The notes beneath the pieces were generated by a model. That model was not told the origin of the DNA. It saw nothing but the letters and a program-made list of their open reading frames with translations, and made no database searches. Source: an uncultured Eubacteriales bacterium (GTDB taxonomy: Bacteria > Bacillota > Clostridia > Monoglobales > Monoglobaceae). From it: a stretch of 19,540 nucleotides of DNA. Made by a program: the position numbers and the translations under genes. Below are positions 6,877-15,250 of the stretch, piece after piece; the first letter of the stretch is position 1, and the number at the start of each line of letters is the position of its first letter. The stretch covers positions 1-19,540 of the forward strand of contig CAJLFL010000010.1 of assembly GCA_905205855.1 (NCBI GenBank), read 5' to 3'.

Positions 6877-8270
6877 ATGGGTAAAGTAGGAATTACAGAA
6901 ACCGTATGCCGCGACGCCCATCAGTCGCTGATTGCTACCCGTATGACTACTGAAGAAATGCTGCCGGCACTTCCGCTTATGGATAAAGCCGGTTATCACG
7001 CTCTGGAGGTATGGGGCGGCGCTACATTTGATGCGTGTCTGCGTTTTTTAAACGAGGATCCGTGGGAAAGACTTCGCAAAATAAGAAAGGCTGCGCCCAA
7101 CTCAAAGCTGCAGATGCTTTTCCGCGGTCAGAACGTTTTGGGTTATCGTATGCAGATGACGTTGTTGAATATTTTGTGCAAAAGTCAATCGCAAACGGAA
7201 TTGATATTATAAGAATTTTTGACGCTCTTAATGATGTACGCAATCTTCAGACAGCCATAAATGCAACCAAAAAAGAGGGCGGTCATGTTCAGGCTGCGAT
7301 TTCTTATACAATCAGTCCGGTGCATAATAATGAGTTTTTCGTAAAGCTTGCAAAGGAGTATGTGGACTGCGGTGCGGATTCAATCTGCATAAAGGATATG
7401 GCAGGTTTGCTTACACCTTACAATGCGTATGACTTAGTAAAACAGATGAAGAAGGCAATAAAGGTTCCGATAGAGCTGCATACTCACTATACAAGCGGTG
7501 TTGCTTCAATGACATATCTTAAAGCGATAGAAGCAGGTGCGGATGTAGTTGACTGTGCACTGTCACCGCTGGCGCTGGGTACATCTCAGCCGCCGACAGA
7601 GCCGTTGGTTGCTACGCTTCAGGGAACAGAGTATGACACAGGCATGGATCTTGATGTACTGACTGAGATTTCAGAGTATTTCAAGCCCCTGCGTGAGAAG
7701 TACCTTGAAAGCGGACTTATGAGTACTAAGGTTCTGGGTGTTGATATAAACACATTGAAGTATCAGGTTCCGGGCGGTATGCTTTCAAATCTTGTATCTC
7801 AGCTTAAACAGCAGGGCAAAGAGGATAAACTTGATGAGGTTTTGAAAGAGGTTCCGCGTGTGCGTGAGGATTTGGGTTATCCGCCGCTTGTTACTCCGAC
7901 CAGCCAGATTGTCGGTACACAGGCAGTGCTGAACGTTCTTATGGGCGAGCGTTATAAGATGGTTTCAAAGGAAACCAAAGGAATTTGCAAGGGTGAATAC
8001 GGACGTACTCCTGTTCCGATTAAAGAGGAGTTCCGCAAGAAGATTATCGGTGATGAAAAGGCGATTACTTGCCGTCCGGCAGATCTTATCAAGCCGGAGC
8101 TTGAAAGACTTAAAAAAGAGTGTGCCGAGTGGACAGAACAGCCGGAGGATGTATTGTCTTATGCGCTGTTTGACCAGGTTGCGGTTAAATTCTTTGAAAA
8201 ACGCCGTGCAGAAAAATACAAGGTTGACAAAGATCTTGTTGACATGAAAGACAAAATTCATTATGTATAA
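6877..8270 (+). pseudogene. oadA: OadA / 5S-type carboxyltransferase (oxaloacetate decarboxylase alpha), broken by a frameshift near 7149
   Basis: The encoded family transfers carboxyl groups between oxaloacetate/pyruvate and biotin. AAAGGAG precedes the ATG at 6877. Frame 1 runs MGKVGITETVCRDAHQS (metal ligand D13 in RDAHQS) to RGQNVLGYR at codon 91 (7147-7149), then leaves the family and stops at 7210-7212. The family sequence resumes in another frame at TAT 7149-7151 (YADDVVEYF) and continues to 8270. The resumed part has IRIFDALNDVRN, the carbamylated-lysine motif ICIKDMAG (about residue 174 of a restored protein) and the metal ligands HTH (about 203-205). Relatives have one residue between R and Y, so 4 nt appear missing (or 1 nt if that residue is absent). 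A restored protein would be about 465 residues, without a biotin domain, fitting the separate carrier gene. No homopolymer or slippery heptamer lies at the break and no ribosome site would restart the second part. It is either a true pseudogene or an assembly error. Confidence 0.85.
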
Positions 8271-8275
8271 TATAA

Positions 8276-8317
8276 AAAGACTGTTTAAAAAGTCATTTGA
8301 CTTTTTAAACAGTCTTT
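8276..8317. terminator. 20-bp perfect hairpin, bidirectional terminator between oadA and the GH32 gene
   Basis: AAAGACTGTTTAAAAAGTCA (8276-8295) and its exact complement at 8298-8317 are separated by TT; in RNA the loop would open to about 8 nt. It lies 5 nt after the oadA stop and 6 nt from the convergent GH32 stop. The flanks are T-rich on the plus strand (TCTTTATTCTTTT) and also T-rich on the minus strand (TTTTTATATT). It therefore probably ends both transcripts. Confidence 0.88.
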
Positions 8318-8323
8318 ATTCTT

Positions 8324-9871
8324 TTAATGTATAGACTTTAATGCAGATGCTTCAAGCGTTTCCAGAGTGTACGGATTATCTGATTCAAGCGTCAGTTCAG
8401 GCTGATTCATATTACACATGTCTGCAACATATAAATATGCCTTTCCTCCGTCTGTATATATCTCTGCGCTGCAGATGTCGATTATAAGTTCAATGTCGAG
8501 AGCATTGCCTGTTACACATAACGGCGCGGAATAGCTTCCGTAAGATATTTTATTTTCCGAAAAGTCTATTATGATTTTCTTTTCAAATACAGTCAGTGTA
8601 ATAACGGTATTACTTTGAAGCTTGCCGCCAAGCTTTATATAATACGGATTGGCTGTCAGAGCAGTTGAATACCTGATAGTATCTGAGGTTTTAATATTGC
8701 GTACAGTATCGGTATTCATAAATAGTGTTTCTATTTCTTTTATCGGTTTTGCGGATAAGTATTTTGTTCCGTTTATATCCTCCAGTTTTAGCTCTAACGG
8801 AAAAGACATTTGCCCACGGAAATTATGTTCCCACTTAGGCAGCTGTCCCCAGCAGATTCTTACAATGCGGCCGTCGGGCAAATTAGAAAATGTCTGTCCG
8901 GCATATGCGGTTTCACGGCTTATTTCGGTTGCGTACTGCAGCGTTCTTACCTCCTGTGAGAGAAAAAATTTTCCGTCTGAAAATTTACCGACAATATATT
9001 TGTCATTTGCGCCCATTATCACCACATTCTTTTTGCCGTTGTTATCTGAGATAAAAAACGTATCGGGACATTCTCTGTCACCGTCAATCTGCAATGTCTG
9101 AAGCTCAGTCCAGCTTTTCATGTCTTCAGACTTAAATAATCCGTAATTGCCCTTTCCCATATATAAAGCCATAACATAACAGTTAAGTTCATCTGAATAT
9201 ACTACACTCGGATCTCTGTTTTCTTTGGTTATGTTCGGAATAACGGGATTTTTGCCGGCAGCGGATATAGTCTTAAACCCGTCATTCGTGTATGCCATAC
9301 GCTGAGCAAACGGAGCGGTTGTTGTGTAAAACAATATTGCCGATTCAGAGTTTTCGGCGCTTGCATTGCTGTCGGCTTTAATTGCACACCCTGAAAAAAT
9401 CATTCCGTCCTCATTTGGGAACATAGCAATATCAAGTTCCTCCCAATGTATCAAATCCGTACTTACGGCGTGTCCCCAGTGCATATTATTCCAGCCCGGC
9501 TCGGAGGGGTTGTATTGGAAAAACATATGGTATTTCCCGTTTAAGCAGATTAGTCCGTTGGGATCGTTAAGCCAGCCGTTTTTGGCGGTAAAGTGAATAC
9601 GGGGTCTGAATGATTCCTTATATATATCCGGAATATCAATCGAATCGGCTTCGCGGAACGATACCGGCACATCGGGGTTTACAGCAACGGATAACGTTTT
9701 GCCGATAAATCTTGAAACATCAATATAGCTGAAGAAATCCGGATTGTCGCTGTCAATCCTTATGTTGACTGAGTATACGCAGGCGTCATTTTCATAAAAG
9801 GACAATACTTTATTGTCAGAGGCTTTGTTTACCGGAAAAACGAGATATTTTTTTGTTATATTTATTTTCAT
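8324..9871 (-). CDS. Glycoside hydrolase family 32 beta-fructosidase (levanase/inulinase/sucrose hydrolase type)
   Basis: Hydrolyses terminal beta-fructofuranosyl bonds in fructans or sucrose. The protein has 515 residues; AAGGAG (9880-9885) precedes the ATG at 9871-9869. Residues 1-85 are an extra beta-rich domain seen before the catalytic domain in many Firmicutes GH32 enzymes. The five-bladed propeller starts with FRPRIHFTAKNGWLNDPNG. D103 in WLNDPNG is the nucleophile, R219-D220-P221 the transition-state stabilising motif, and E267-C268 the general acid/base. WGHAVSTDLIHW (about 132-143) is also typical. The C-terminal beta-sandwich follows from about 390. No signal peptide is visible, so it is probably cytoplasmic and acts on imported short fructans or sucrose. 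No PTS, ABC transporter, fructokinase or LacI regulator is next to it. It has its own promoter and is convergent with the decarboxylase genes. Substrate choice cannot be decided from sequence alone. Confidence 0.92.
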   Translation of the reverse strand: MKINITKKYLVFPVNKASDNKVLSFYENDACVYSVNIRIDSDNPDFFSYIDVSRFIGKTLSVAVNPDVPVSFREADSIDIPDIYKESFRPRIHFTAKNGWLNDPNGLICLNGKYHMFFQYNPSEPGWNNMHWGHAVSTDLIHWEELDIAMFPNEDGMIFSGCAIKADSNASAENSESAILFYTTTAPFAQRMAYTNDGFKTISAAGKNPVIPNITKENRDPSVVYSDELNCYVMALYMGKGNYGLFKSEDMKSWTELQTLQIDGDRECPDTFFISDNNGKKNVVIMGANDKYIVGKFSDGKFFLSQEVRTLQYATEISRETAYAGQTFSNLPDGRIVRICWGQLPKWEHNFRGQMSFPLELKLEDINGTKYLSAKPIKEIETLFMNTDTVRNIKTSDTIRYSTALTANPYYIKLGGKLQSNTVITLTVFEKKIIIDFSENKISYGSYSAPLCVTGNALDIELIIDICSAEIYTDGGKAYLYVADMCNMNQPELTLESDNPYTLETLEASALKSIH

Positions 9872-9899
9872 AGTAATTTCTCCTTCTTAAATTTTACTG

Positions 9900-9928
9900 A
9901 TTATATCATAATGGATAATTAGATACAA
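9900..9928 (-). promoter_or_regulatory. Sigma-A-type promoter for the GH32 gene
   Basis: On the minus strand, TTGTAT (9923-9928) and TATAAT (9900-9905) are separated by exactly 17 nt. The -10 box lies about 29 nt before the ATG, giving a short leader that contains the AAGGAG ribosome site. No CcpA-type operator is obvious. Confidence 0.7.
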
Positions 9929-10018
9929 GCTAAATTTTTATAAAATTTTTTGTGATTTTTTGTCTTAAAAAGTGTTAATTCGGAACTGCGATTCGGCAAA
10001 TTTGCGGTAATTGCGTAA

Positions 10019-10047
10019 TTGACATTTATATAGCATTATGTTAAACT
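10019..10047 (+). promoter_or_regulatory. Sigma-A-type extended -10 promoter for the sbcD-like to recG operon
   Basis: A consensus TTGACA (10019-10024) is followed after 17 nt by TAAACT (10042-10047), with a TG one base upstream (10039-10040), which makes an extended -10. The start would be near 10054, about 35 nt before the ATG at 10090. A 10-bp palindrome, GCAAATTTGC (9996-10005), lies about 14 nt upstream of the -35 and could bind a regulator. No other strong promoter is seen before the genes that follow. Confidence 0.65.
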
Positions 10048-10089
10048 TTAAATTGAGGTATTTTAATTATAAAGAAAAGGAGGAGTCTT

Positions 10090-11193
10090 ATGCCAAGCTT
10101 TGTTCACACAGCAGATATACATCTGGATTCGGCCTTTTCGGCAAGGCTTTTGCCGCGCAAGGCGGAGCTGAGAAGAAAAGAAGTAATGATGACGTTTCAG
10201 GATATAGTAAAAAAGGCAGGCGAGGCGGACTTCTTTTTTATAAGCGGTGATTTGTTTGACAGCAGTTTTGTCTATCCCGAAACTGTTTCTTTTTTAAAAC
10301 GCTGCTTTGCTTCGATTCCGAATACTCATGTTTTTATTTCAGCCGGCAATCATGATCCGCTGACATCTGACTCTCTGTATAACAATACGGACTTCGGTGA
10401 TAACGTGCATGTATTCAGCGGTGACGGCGAATTTTTTGATTTTCCGGAGCTTAAAACACGGATACATGGAATAAGCTTTACAAAAGATCATGCTGAAGAA
10501 CCTCTTTTGCCGACTTCTGAGCCTGCTGAGGGATGGTGCAATATTCTTGTTGTTCACGGAGAGGTTTTAGCCCCCGGAGCGGCGTCTGCTTATAATCCGA
10601 TATACAGTGATTATTTGGAAAAAAGCGGTATGACATATGCGGCTCTTGGGCATATTCATAAATACAGCGGAATTAAAAGAGCGGGCGGAGTATATTATGC
10701 GTATCCCGGAATACCTGAAGGGCGGGGCTTTGATGAGGATGGTGACAGAGGCTATATCCGCGGCAGGTGCGATAACGGAGTTGTTTCCGCTGAATGGACA
10801 GTGTCCTGCAGAAGAAAGCTTGAACATCTGAATATAGATTTAACAGGCTGCAATGACGGAATTGAGATTTTTGAAAGAATAAAGAACAATATAGACAACT
10901 GCGGAACAGATAATATTTATAAAGTAAACCTTTGCGGAAGGCTGAAACATTCGTATTTGAATTATGACCTGCTTTCAAAGCAGCTTGAGGATTGTGTATT
11001 TTATGCTGAACTTTCAGATAATACAGAACCGGAATATGACATAAACAGAATTGCAAAAGAACCGGGACTCAAGGGTGAGTTTGTTGCGGCAATGCTTGAG
11101 AAAGCGGCAGAATTAACGGAAGAAGAAAAGAGAACTGCGTACCTTGCCATTCAGCTTGGAATTGAAGCTATGAAAGAGGGGGACGCTGTATGA
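10090..11193 (+). CDS. SbcD/YhaO-like metallophosphoesterase (putative DNA repair nuclease)
   Basis: A calcineurin-like phosphoesterase of 367 residues, probably the nuclease partner of the ATPase encoded next. AAAGGAGGAG precedes the ATG. The five metal-binding blocks are in order: D9-I-H11 in HTADIHLDS, G53-D54 in SGDLFD, G86-N87-H88-D89, H156-G157 in LVVHGE, and G187-H188-I-H190. These are the two-metal ligands of Mre11/SbcD enzymes. The length and the short capping region after residue 200 fit the YhaO subgroup of the Firmicutes better than classical SbcD. Its stop overlaps the ATPase start by 4 nt (ATGA at 11190-11193), which implies translational coupling. Family knowledge supports ATP-dependent processing of DNA ends; the actual substrate here is not known. 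Confidence 0.88.
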   Translation: MPSFVHTADIHLDSAFSARLLPRKAELRRKEVMMTFQDIVKKAGEADFFFISGDLFDSSFVYPETVSFLKRCFASIPNTHVFISAGNHDPLTSDSLYNNTDFGDNVHVFSGDGEFFDFPELKTRIHGISFTKDHAEEPLLPTSEPAEGWCNILVVHGEVLAPGAASAYNPIYSDYLEKSGMTYAALGHIHKYSGIKRAGGVYYAYPGIPEGRGFDEDGDRGYIRGRCDNGVVSAEWTVSCRRKLEHLNIDLTGCNDGIEIFERIKNNIDNCGTDNIYKVNLCGRLKHSYLNYDLLSKQLEDCVFYAELSDNTEPEYDINRIAKEPGLKGEFVAAMLEKAAELTEEEKRTAYLAIQLGIEAMKEGDAV

Positions 11194-13244
11194 TAAAATT
11201 AAAAGAGGCTGTCCCTGTAAGCTTTGGAAGGTTTAAAAATGAAACAATAAAATTTACAGATGGATTTCAGGTAATATACGGACAGAATGAAACGGGAAAA
11301 TCAACCCTGCAGCTGTTTTTAAGGGTAATGCTTTACGGTATGCCGGTACAAAGACGTGTAGGAAAGAATATAATAGACAGAGATAGGGCTATTCCCTGGC
11401 ATGAAAGAAATGCAGAAGGAATACTCAGACTTGAGGCAGATGGAAGAAATATAGAAATCCACAGATTTTTCGGCAAAACCGCCGCAGGCGACAAGGTTGA
11501 AACAGTTGACGCTGCTACGGGTGAACCGATACCGGAACTTTGCTGCAATGATATCGGAGGCAAGCTTTTGGGAATGTCTGAAAGTATGTTTGAAAAGACA
11601 ATGTGGATAAGACAGGGAAGCGTATTTCCGACCGGCAAGGATGAAGAAATCAGCAAAAAGCTGATGAATTTATGCGATACGGGCGATGAAGATATTTCGG
11701 CAGAACATACACTCAAAAACCTTGATGCGATAATTAAATCAATTCGTGCAAAAGATAAACGCAGTACACCGGGAAGACTGGATGTACTCCGTAAGGAGAA
11801 AGAAGAAAAAACAGAAGAACGTTATCGTTTGACTTCAATGATACGGCAGAGAGAGACTGCTGAAAAAAAGCTTGGGGCATTAAAAGAAAGTCTTAGGGAA
11901 ACAGAAAAGAAAATAGAAAGGCTTGCAGAGGATGAACAAACACAGATAGAACTGAGGGCTTTGGAAGATAAGGCAAAAAAATGGAATCAGGCAAAAAATC
12001 TGAAGGATAGAGTTGAACAGTACGAAACAGATGACAGATTCCGCCGTTATTGTAATATAACATTTGAGGAAGCTGCCGAGGCAGAAAAACTGGAAAATCT
12101 TATTGATACTATTGACCAATCCCAAATAAAGAGTTATGATATAGATGAGTCTGGATGTTATCCCGGCAGTGCAGGTAGATGGATAGCGGCTTTTGGTTGT
12201 GTAATTGCAGCTGCGGTAATCTTGACAATGAGTTTAAGGCTGATGGTAATGCCGATTGCTGCGATTCTTGTTATATTCGGCTTATCTGTAGCGGTGCTCG
12301 GCGCAGTAATGCAGCTGAGGGAAAGAAAAAGTGCAGCGGAAAAGCTAAAACACGTTACGGAGTTAAAGAATGAAATAGCCGAAAGGGAAGCAGAAAAAAA
12401 CAAGCTTAGAAATGCACTTGATGTAGTTTTGAAAAAATACGGCTGCCGCACAGCGTCAGAACTTAGAGAGCACGCCTTGTATTGCAATGAGATAAGAATG
12501 GAATCGGAAAAGCTGATGTGTGCATATAATGCTGTTACGGAGGGCGAAAACCTTGAAGATTTGCATGAGGCGGCAGTAAAGATTGATGCTTCTACAAATC
12601 CCGGTATTATCTATAGAGATATACAGGCTGAAATAAAGGAGCAAAGAGAGCAGCAGACAAGGCTTCAGCAGGAAATCAGCGAGCTGGGACGTGCATCCGG
12701 GTATGTGACGGGAGAGTTGAAAAACCCTGCGGAAATCGACGCTGAACTTGCTGCGATTGATGATGATATTAAAGAACAGGAAACTCGCCTTAAAGCAGCA
12801 GAAATGGCAGACAAGGTATTCAGAAAGGTTTATGAAAGAAGGCGGAGTGATTTCACTCCGGTACTTAATAAAAAGGTAAATGAATATCTTAAAACGCTTA
12901 CAAACGGAAGGTATTCTGATATACGAATATCGGACGAGTATAATGTCCGCATATCGCCCGACGGCGGAAACTTGTATGATTTGGGATATTTCAGCTGCGG
13001 TGCTTGTGATCAGATATATCTTGCACTCAGACTTGCAATCGGAGCTTTGACCGGCGACGGAAAAGAACCGGTGTTTATTGACGATATGCTGACGGCGTAT
13101 GATGATGAAAGAGCTTCCGCAGCAGCGGAACTGCTCAGCAAAATGAGTGAAGAAAGACAGGTTATAATGTTTACCTGTCACAGACGTGATATGGATAATG
13201 CAGAACAGCTTGGTGCTGTAATTAAGAAATTGGAGGAGGAATAA
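11190..13244 (+). CDS. SbcC/YhaN-like ATPase with coiled coils and a central membrane hairpin
   Basis: A 684-residue ABC/SMC-type ATPase, the expected partner of the preceding nuclease. The Walker A motif is G31-QNETGKST39. The ABC signature is unusual (FSCGACDQ, 601-608, against the common LSxGxxxQ). The Walker B motif is VFIDD at 628-632, with D632 where many relatives have Glu, followed by a D-loop-like AYDDERA. The switch segment is VIMFTCHRRD. Predicted coiled coils lie at about 195-295, 376-415 and 480-550. Instead of a CxxC zinc hook, residues about 331-375 contain two hydrophobic helices separated by a very short turn, so the coiled-coil arms would end in a membrane hairpin. It is shorter than YhaN (about 960) or SbcC (about 1000-1050). 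The family assignment is good. The membrane role is inferred. Confidence 0.85.
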   Translation: MIKLKEAVPVSFGRFKNETIKFTDGFQVIYGQNETGKSTLQLFLRVMLYGMPVQRRVGKNIIDRDRAIPWHERNAEGILRLEADGRNIEIHRFFGKTAAGDKVETVDAATGEPIPELCCNDIGGKLLGMSESMFEKTMWIRQGSVFPTGKDEEISKKLMNLCDTGDEDISAEHTLKNLDAIIKSIRAKDKRSTPGRLDVLRKEKEEKTEERYRLTSMIRQRETAEKKLGALKESLRETEKKIERLAEDEQTQIELRALEDKAKKWNQAKNLKDRVEQYETDDRFRRYCNITFEEAAEAEKLENLIDTIDQSQIKSYDIDESGCYPGSAGRWIAAFGCVIAAAVILTMSLRLMVMPIAAILVIFGLSVAVLGAVMQLRERKSAAEKLKHVTELKNEIAEREAEKNKLRNALDVVLKKYGCRTASELREHALYCNEIRMESEKLMCAYNAVTEGENLEDLHEAAVKIDASTNPGIIYRDIQAEIKEQREQQTRLQQEISELGRASGYVTGELKNPAEIDAELAAIDDDIKEQETRLKAAEMADKVFRKVYERRRSDFTPVLNKKVNEYLKTLTNGRYSDIRISDEYNVRISPDGGNLYDLGYFSCGACDQIYLALRLAIGALTGDGKEPVFIDDMLTAYDDERASAAAELLSKMSEERQVIMFTCHRRDMDNAEQLGAVIKKLEEE

Positions 13245-13247
13245 GTA

Positions 13248-13604
13248 ATGGCTGCTGAATTTAAAAATGACAGAGGTTTGATACGGATTTCAAATAATGT
13301 AATAGCGAAAATTGCCGGGTATGCTGCAACAAAGTGTTACGGTGTTGTAGGCATGGCAACCAGAAGCAGCAAGGACGGACTTGCAGGACTTTTGAAAATG
13401 GAACTTATGGACAGAGGCGTTAAGGTAAAAGTCAGTGAGGGCAGGGTTGATATAGCGTTGTTTGTTATAATTGAATACGGCGTGAATATAGGCACTGTCG
13501 GAGAAATTATAAAAAACAGCGTAAAATATCAGGTTGAGGAAATGACAGGACTTGAAGTAGGCAGTGTGACCGTAAATGTTGAAAGTGTCCGTGTATATCG
13601 CTAA
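13248..13604 (+). CDS. Asp23/Gls24 (YloU-type) family protein
   Basis: A 118-residue protein of the Asp23/Gls24 family, named for alkaline-shock and envelope-stress proteins of Firmicutes. The sequence opens with RGLIRISNNVIAKIAGYAA and continues with YGVVGMA; later come VDIALFVIIEYGVNIG and a C-terminal VTVNVESVRV, all hallmarks of the family. It has no membrane segment. The start is 3 nt after the ATPase stop, and its ribosome site (GGAGGAGG) lies within the last codons of that gene, so the two are co-transcribed and probably translationally coupled. The gene sits directly before the YloV-like kinase and recG, which is the standard Firmicutes order (yloU-yloV-recG). The molecular function of YloU is not established; an envelope or stress role is family inference. 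Confidence 0.92.
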   Translation: MAAEFKNDRGLIRISNNVIAKIAGYAATKCYGVVGMATRSSKDGLAGLLKMELMDRGVKVKVSEGRVDIALFVIIEYGVNIGTVGEIIKNSVKYQVEEMTGLEVGSVTVNVESVRVYR

Positions 13605-13630
13605 AGGCGGCGGACAGAGGAGGAAAACCA

Positions 13631-15238
13631 GTGGAAGCAATACAGAGTGAAAAGATTTTGGAGATGATAGCATCAGCCTCCAATAATCTGCAAAATAACA
13701 AAAAACATATAAATGATTTGAATGTATTTCCTGTGCCGGACGGTGATACCGGAACAAACATGAGCATGACCTTCGGAGCGGCGGCAGCTGCGGTCAGCAA
13801 AACAGATACAAGCTGCGGTGCGTATGAACTTCTTGACTCTCTTGCCAGAGCGTCCCTACGCAGTGCAAGAGGAAATTCCGGAGTTATATTATCACAGATA
13901 TTGAGAGGCTTGGCGTCAGGCGTTCACGCAAGGACAGAGCTTGGCATTGCTGATATTAAATCGGCTGTTTGCGAAAGCCGCGATACAGCATATCGTGCCG
14001 TTATGAAGCCTACAGAGGGAACTATTCTTACTGTAGTGCGCGAAACCGCAGAGTTTGCCGAAGCAGAGTATGAGAATTATTCAGATGTGCAGACATTTAT
14101 CGTTGATTTGCTTGCTGCGGCAAAGGCAAGCCTTGACAAAACGCCGGAGATTCTGCCTGTTTTAAAACAGGCAGGGGTTGTTGATGCCGGCGGTATGGGT
14201 ATTGTTACCTTGCTTGAGGGGGCAGCTGCAGCACTCAGCGGTACTCCTGTTGAATTGGAGCAGGGAGTTGAGTCGGTGGTAAATACCGTAAAGACCGACA
14301 ATATTGATACTGCAAATATAAAATATCTGTATTGCACAGAATTTTTGATTCAGAAATCACCGGAAAGACAAGCGGTTCAGTTTAAAGCGGCAATTCAGTC
14401 AAAGGGTGACTGTATGCTTGTTATAGAGGATGAGGATATTGTAAAGGTACATATCCACACCAACCATCCGGGATTTGTAATTGAACAGGCTTTAAAGCTC
14501 GGAGAGCTTACCAATCTTAAAATAGACAACATGAAGTATCAGCATAACGAAAGACTTGAAGCCGAAGAAAAAATTGAACTAAAAAAATACGGCTTTGTTG
14601 CGGTTTCGGCAGGAGCCGGTCTGAATCAAGTATTTGACAGCCTTGATGTTGATATAATTGTAGAGGGCGGACAGACCATGAATCCGAGCACGCAGGATCT
14701 GCTTGACGCAGTAAATAAAATTGCGGCTGAGAATATTTTTGTATTGCCCAACAATAAAAATATAATTCTTGCTGCAGAGCAGGTAAACGACCTTACCAAT
14801 AAAAATGTTATTGTTATTCCCACAAAGAACATTCCGCAGGGTATATCGGCGGTGCTTGCATTTGATGAAGATGCAGAGCCTGAGGATAACAAGGCAGCTA
14901 TGGAGGAAATGATTTCCGCGGTACAATGCGGACAGGTGACCTTTGCTGCAAGAGATTCATTGATAGACGGTTTTGATATCCACAAGGATGATATTATGGG
15001 TATGATAAACGGCGATATTAAGGGTATAGGTCAGGATATAAATACTGTTGCGGCTGAACTTGTTTCCGCTATGGTTAATGATGACTGCGGCGTTATTTCA
15101 ATTTATTACGGCGCCGATACCGATGAAAAACAGGCTGAGGAATTAAAGCAAACTCTTGAAGATAAATATAGTGATTTGGATGTATCACTGGTATACGGCG
15201 GTCAGCCTGTTTATTATTATTTCCTTGCCGTAGAGTAG
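13631..15238 (+). CDS. YloV/FakA-like DhaL-domain kinase (fatty-acid kinase type)
   Basis: A 535-residue protein with the architecture of FakA/YloV. The N-terminal DhaL (DAK2) nucleotide-binding domain spans residues 1-200. A linker and middle domain follow, and a DegV-like C-terminal domain runs from about 320. The start is a GTG at 13631 after GAGGAGG. The phosphate and Mg-binding motif is PDGDTGTN (36-43), and SARGNSGVILSQI follows at about 78-90. In staphylococci FakA phosphorylates fatty acids held by FakB proteins, feeding them into phospholipid synthesis. A FakB gene is not in this window, so this role is by family similarity. The position between the Asp23-like gene and recG is conserved in Bacillota. 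The spacing to recG is 12 nt. Confidence 0.9.
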   Translation: MEAIQSEKILEMIASASNNLQNNKKHINDLNVFPVPDGDTGTNMSMTFGAAAAAVSKTDTSCGAYELLDSLARASLRSARGNSGVILSQILRGLASGVHARTELGIADIKSAVCESRDTAYRAVMKPTEGTILTVVRETAEFAEAEYENYSDVQTFIVDLLAAAKASLDKTPEILPVLKQAGVVDAGGMGIVTLLEGAAAALSGTPVELEQGVESVVNTVKTDNIDTANIKYLYCTEFLIQKSPERQAVQFKAAIQSKGDCMLVIEDEDIVKVHIHTNHPGFVIEQALKLGELTNLKIDNMKYQHNERLEAEEKIELKKYGFVAVSAGAGLNQVFDSLDVDIIVEGGQTMNPSTQDLLDAVNKIAAENIFVLPNNKNIILAAEQVNDLTNKNVIVIPTKNIPQGISAVLAFDEDAEPEDNKAAMEEMISAVQCGQVTFAARDSLIDGFDIHKDDIMGMINGDIKGIGQDINTVAAELVSAMVNDDCGVISIYYGADTDEKQAEELKQTLEDKYSDLDVSLVYGGQPVYYYFLAVE

Positions 15239-15250
15239 GATGAAGCAATA

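Noticed and set aside
7140..7152. Programmed -1 frameshifting in oadA
   Set aside because: There is no X-XXY-YYZ slippery heptamer, no internal Shine-Dalgarno at a proper distance and no evident downstream pseudoknot. OadA genes are not known to need recoding.
7035..7212. An internal start (GTG at 7035) making the downstream part of oadA a separate subunit
   Set aside because: The residues from this start to about 7148 do not match the family, no ribosome site precedes it, and the real family sequence upstream is in another frame. A broken single gene explains both halves.
8276..8317. 20-bp perfect inverted repeat as a transposon end or operator
   Set aside because: It sits between two convergent stop codons with T-rich flanks on both sides, which is fully explained by a bidirectional terminator.
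10038..10250. Plus-strand open frame of 70 codons overlapping the start of the SbcD-like gene
   Set aside because: It begins inside the promoter -10 region and has no ribosome site. The overlapping nuclease frame is strongly supported.
12456..13181. Antisense open frame (241 codons) opposite the SbcC-like gene
   Set aside because: Low-complexity composition and no ribosome site; the plus-strand gene has clear ATPase motifs over this region.
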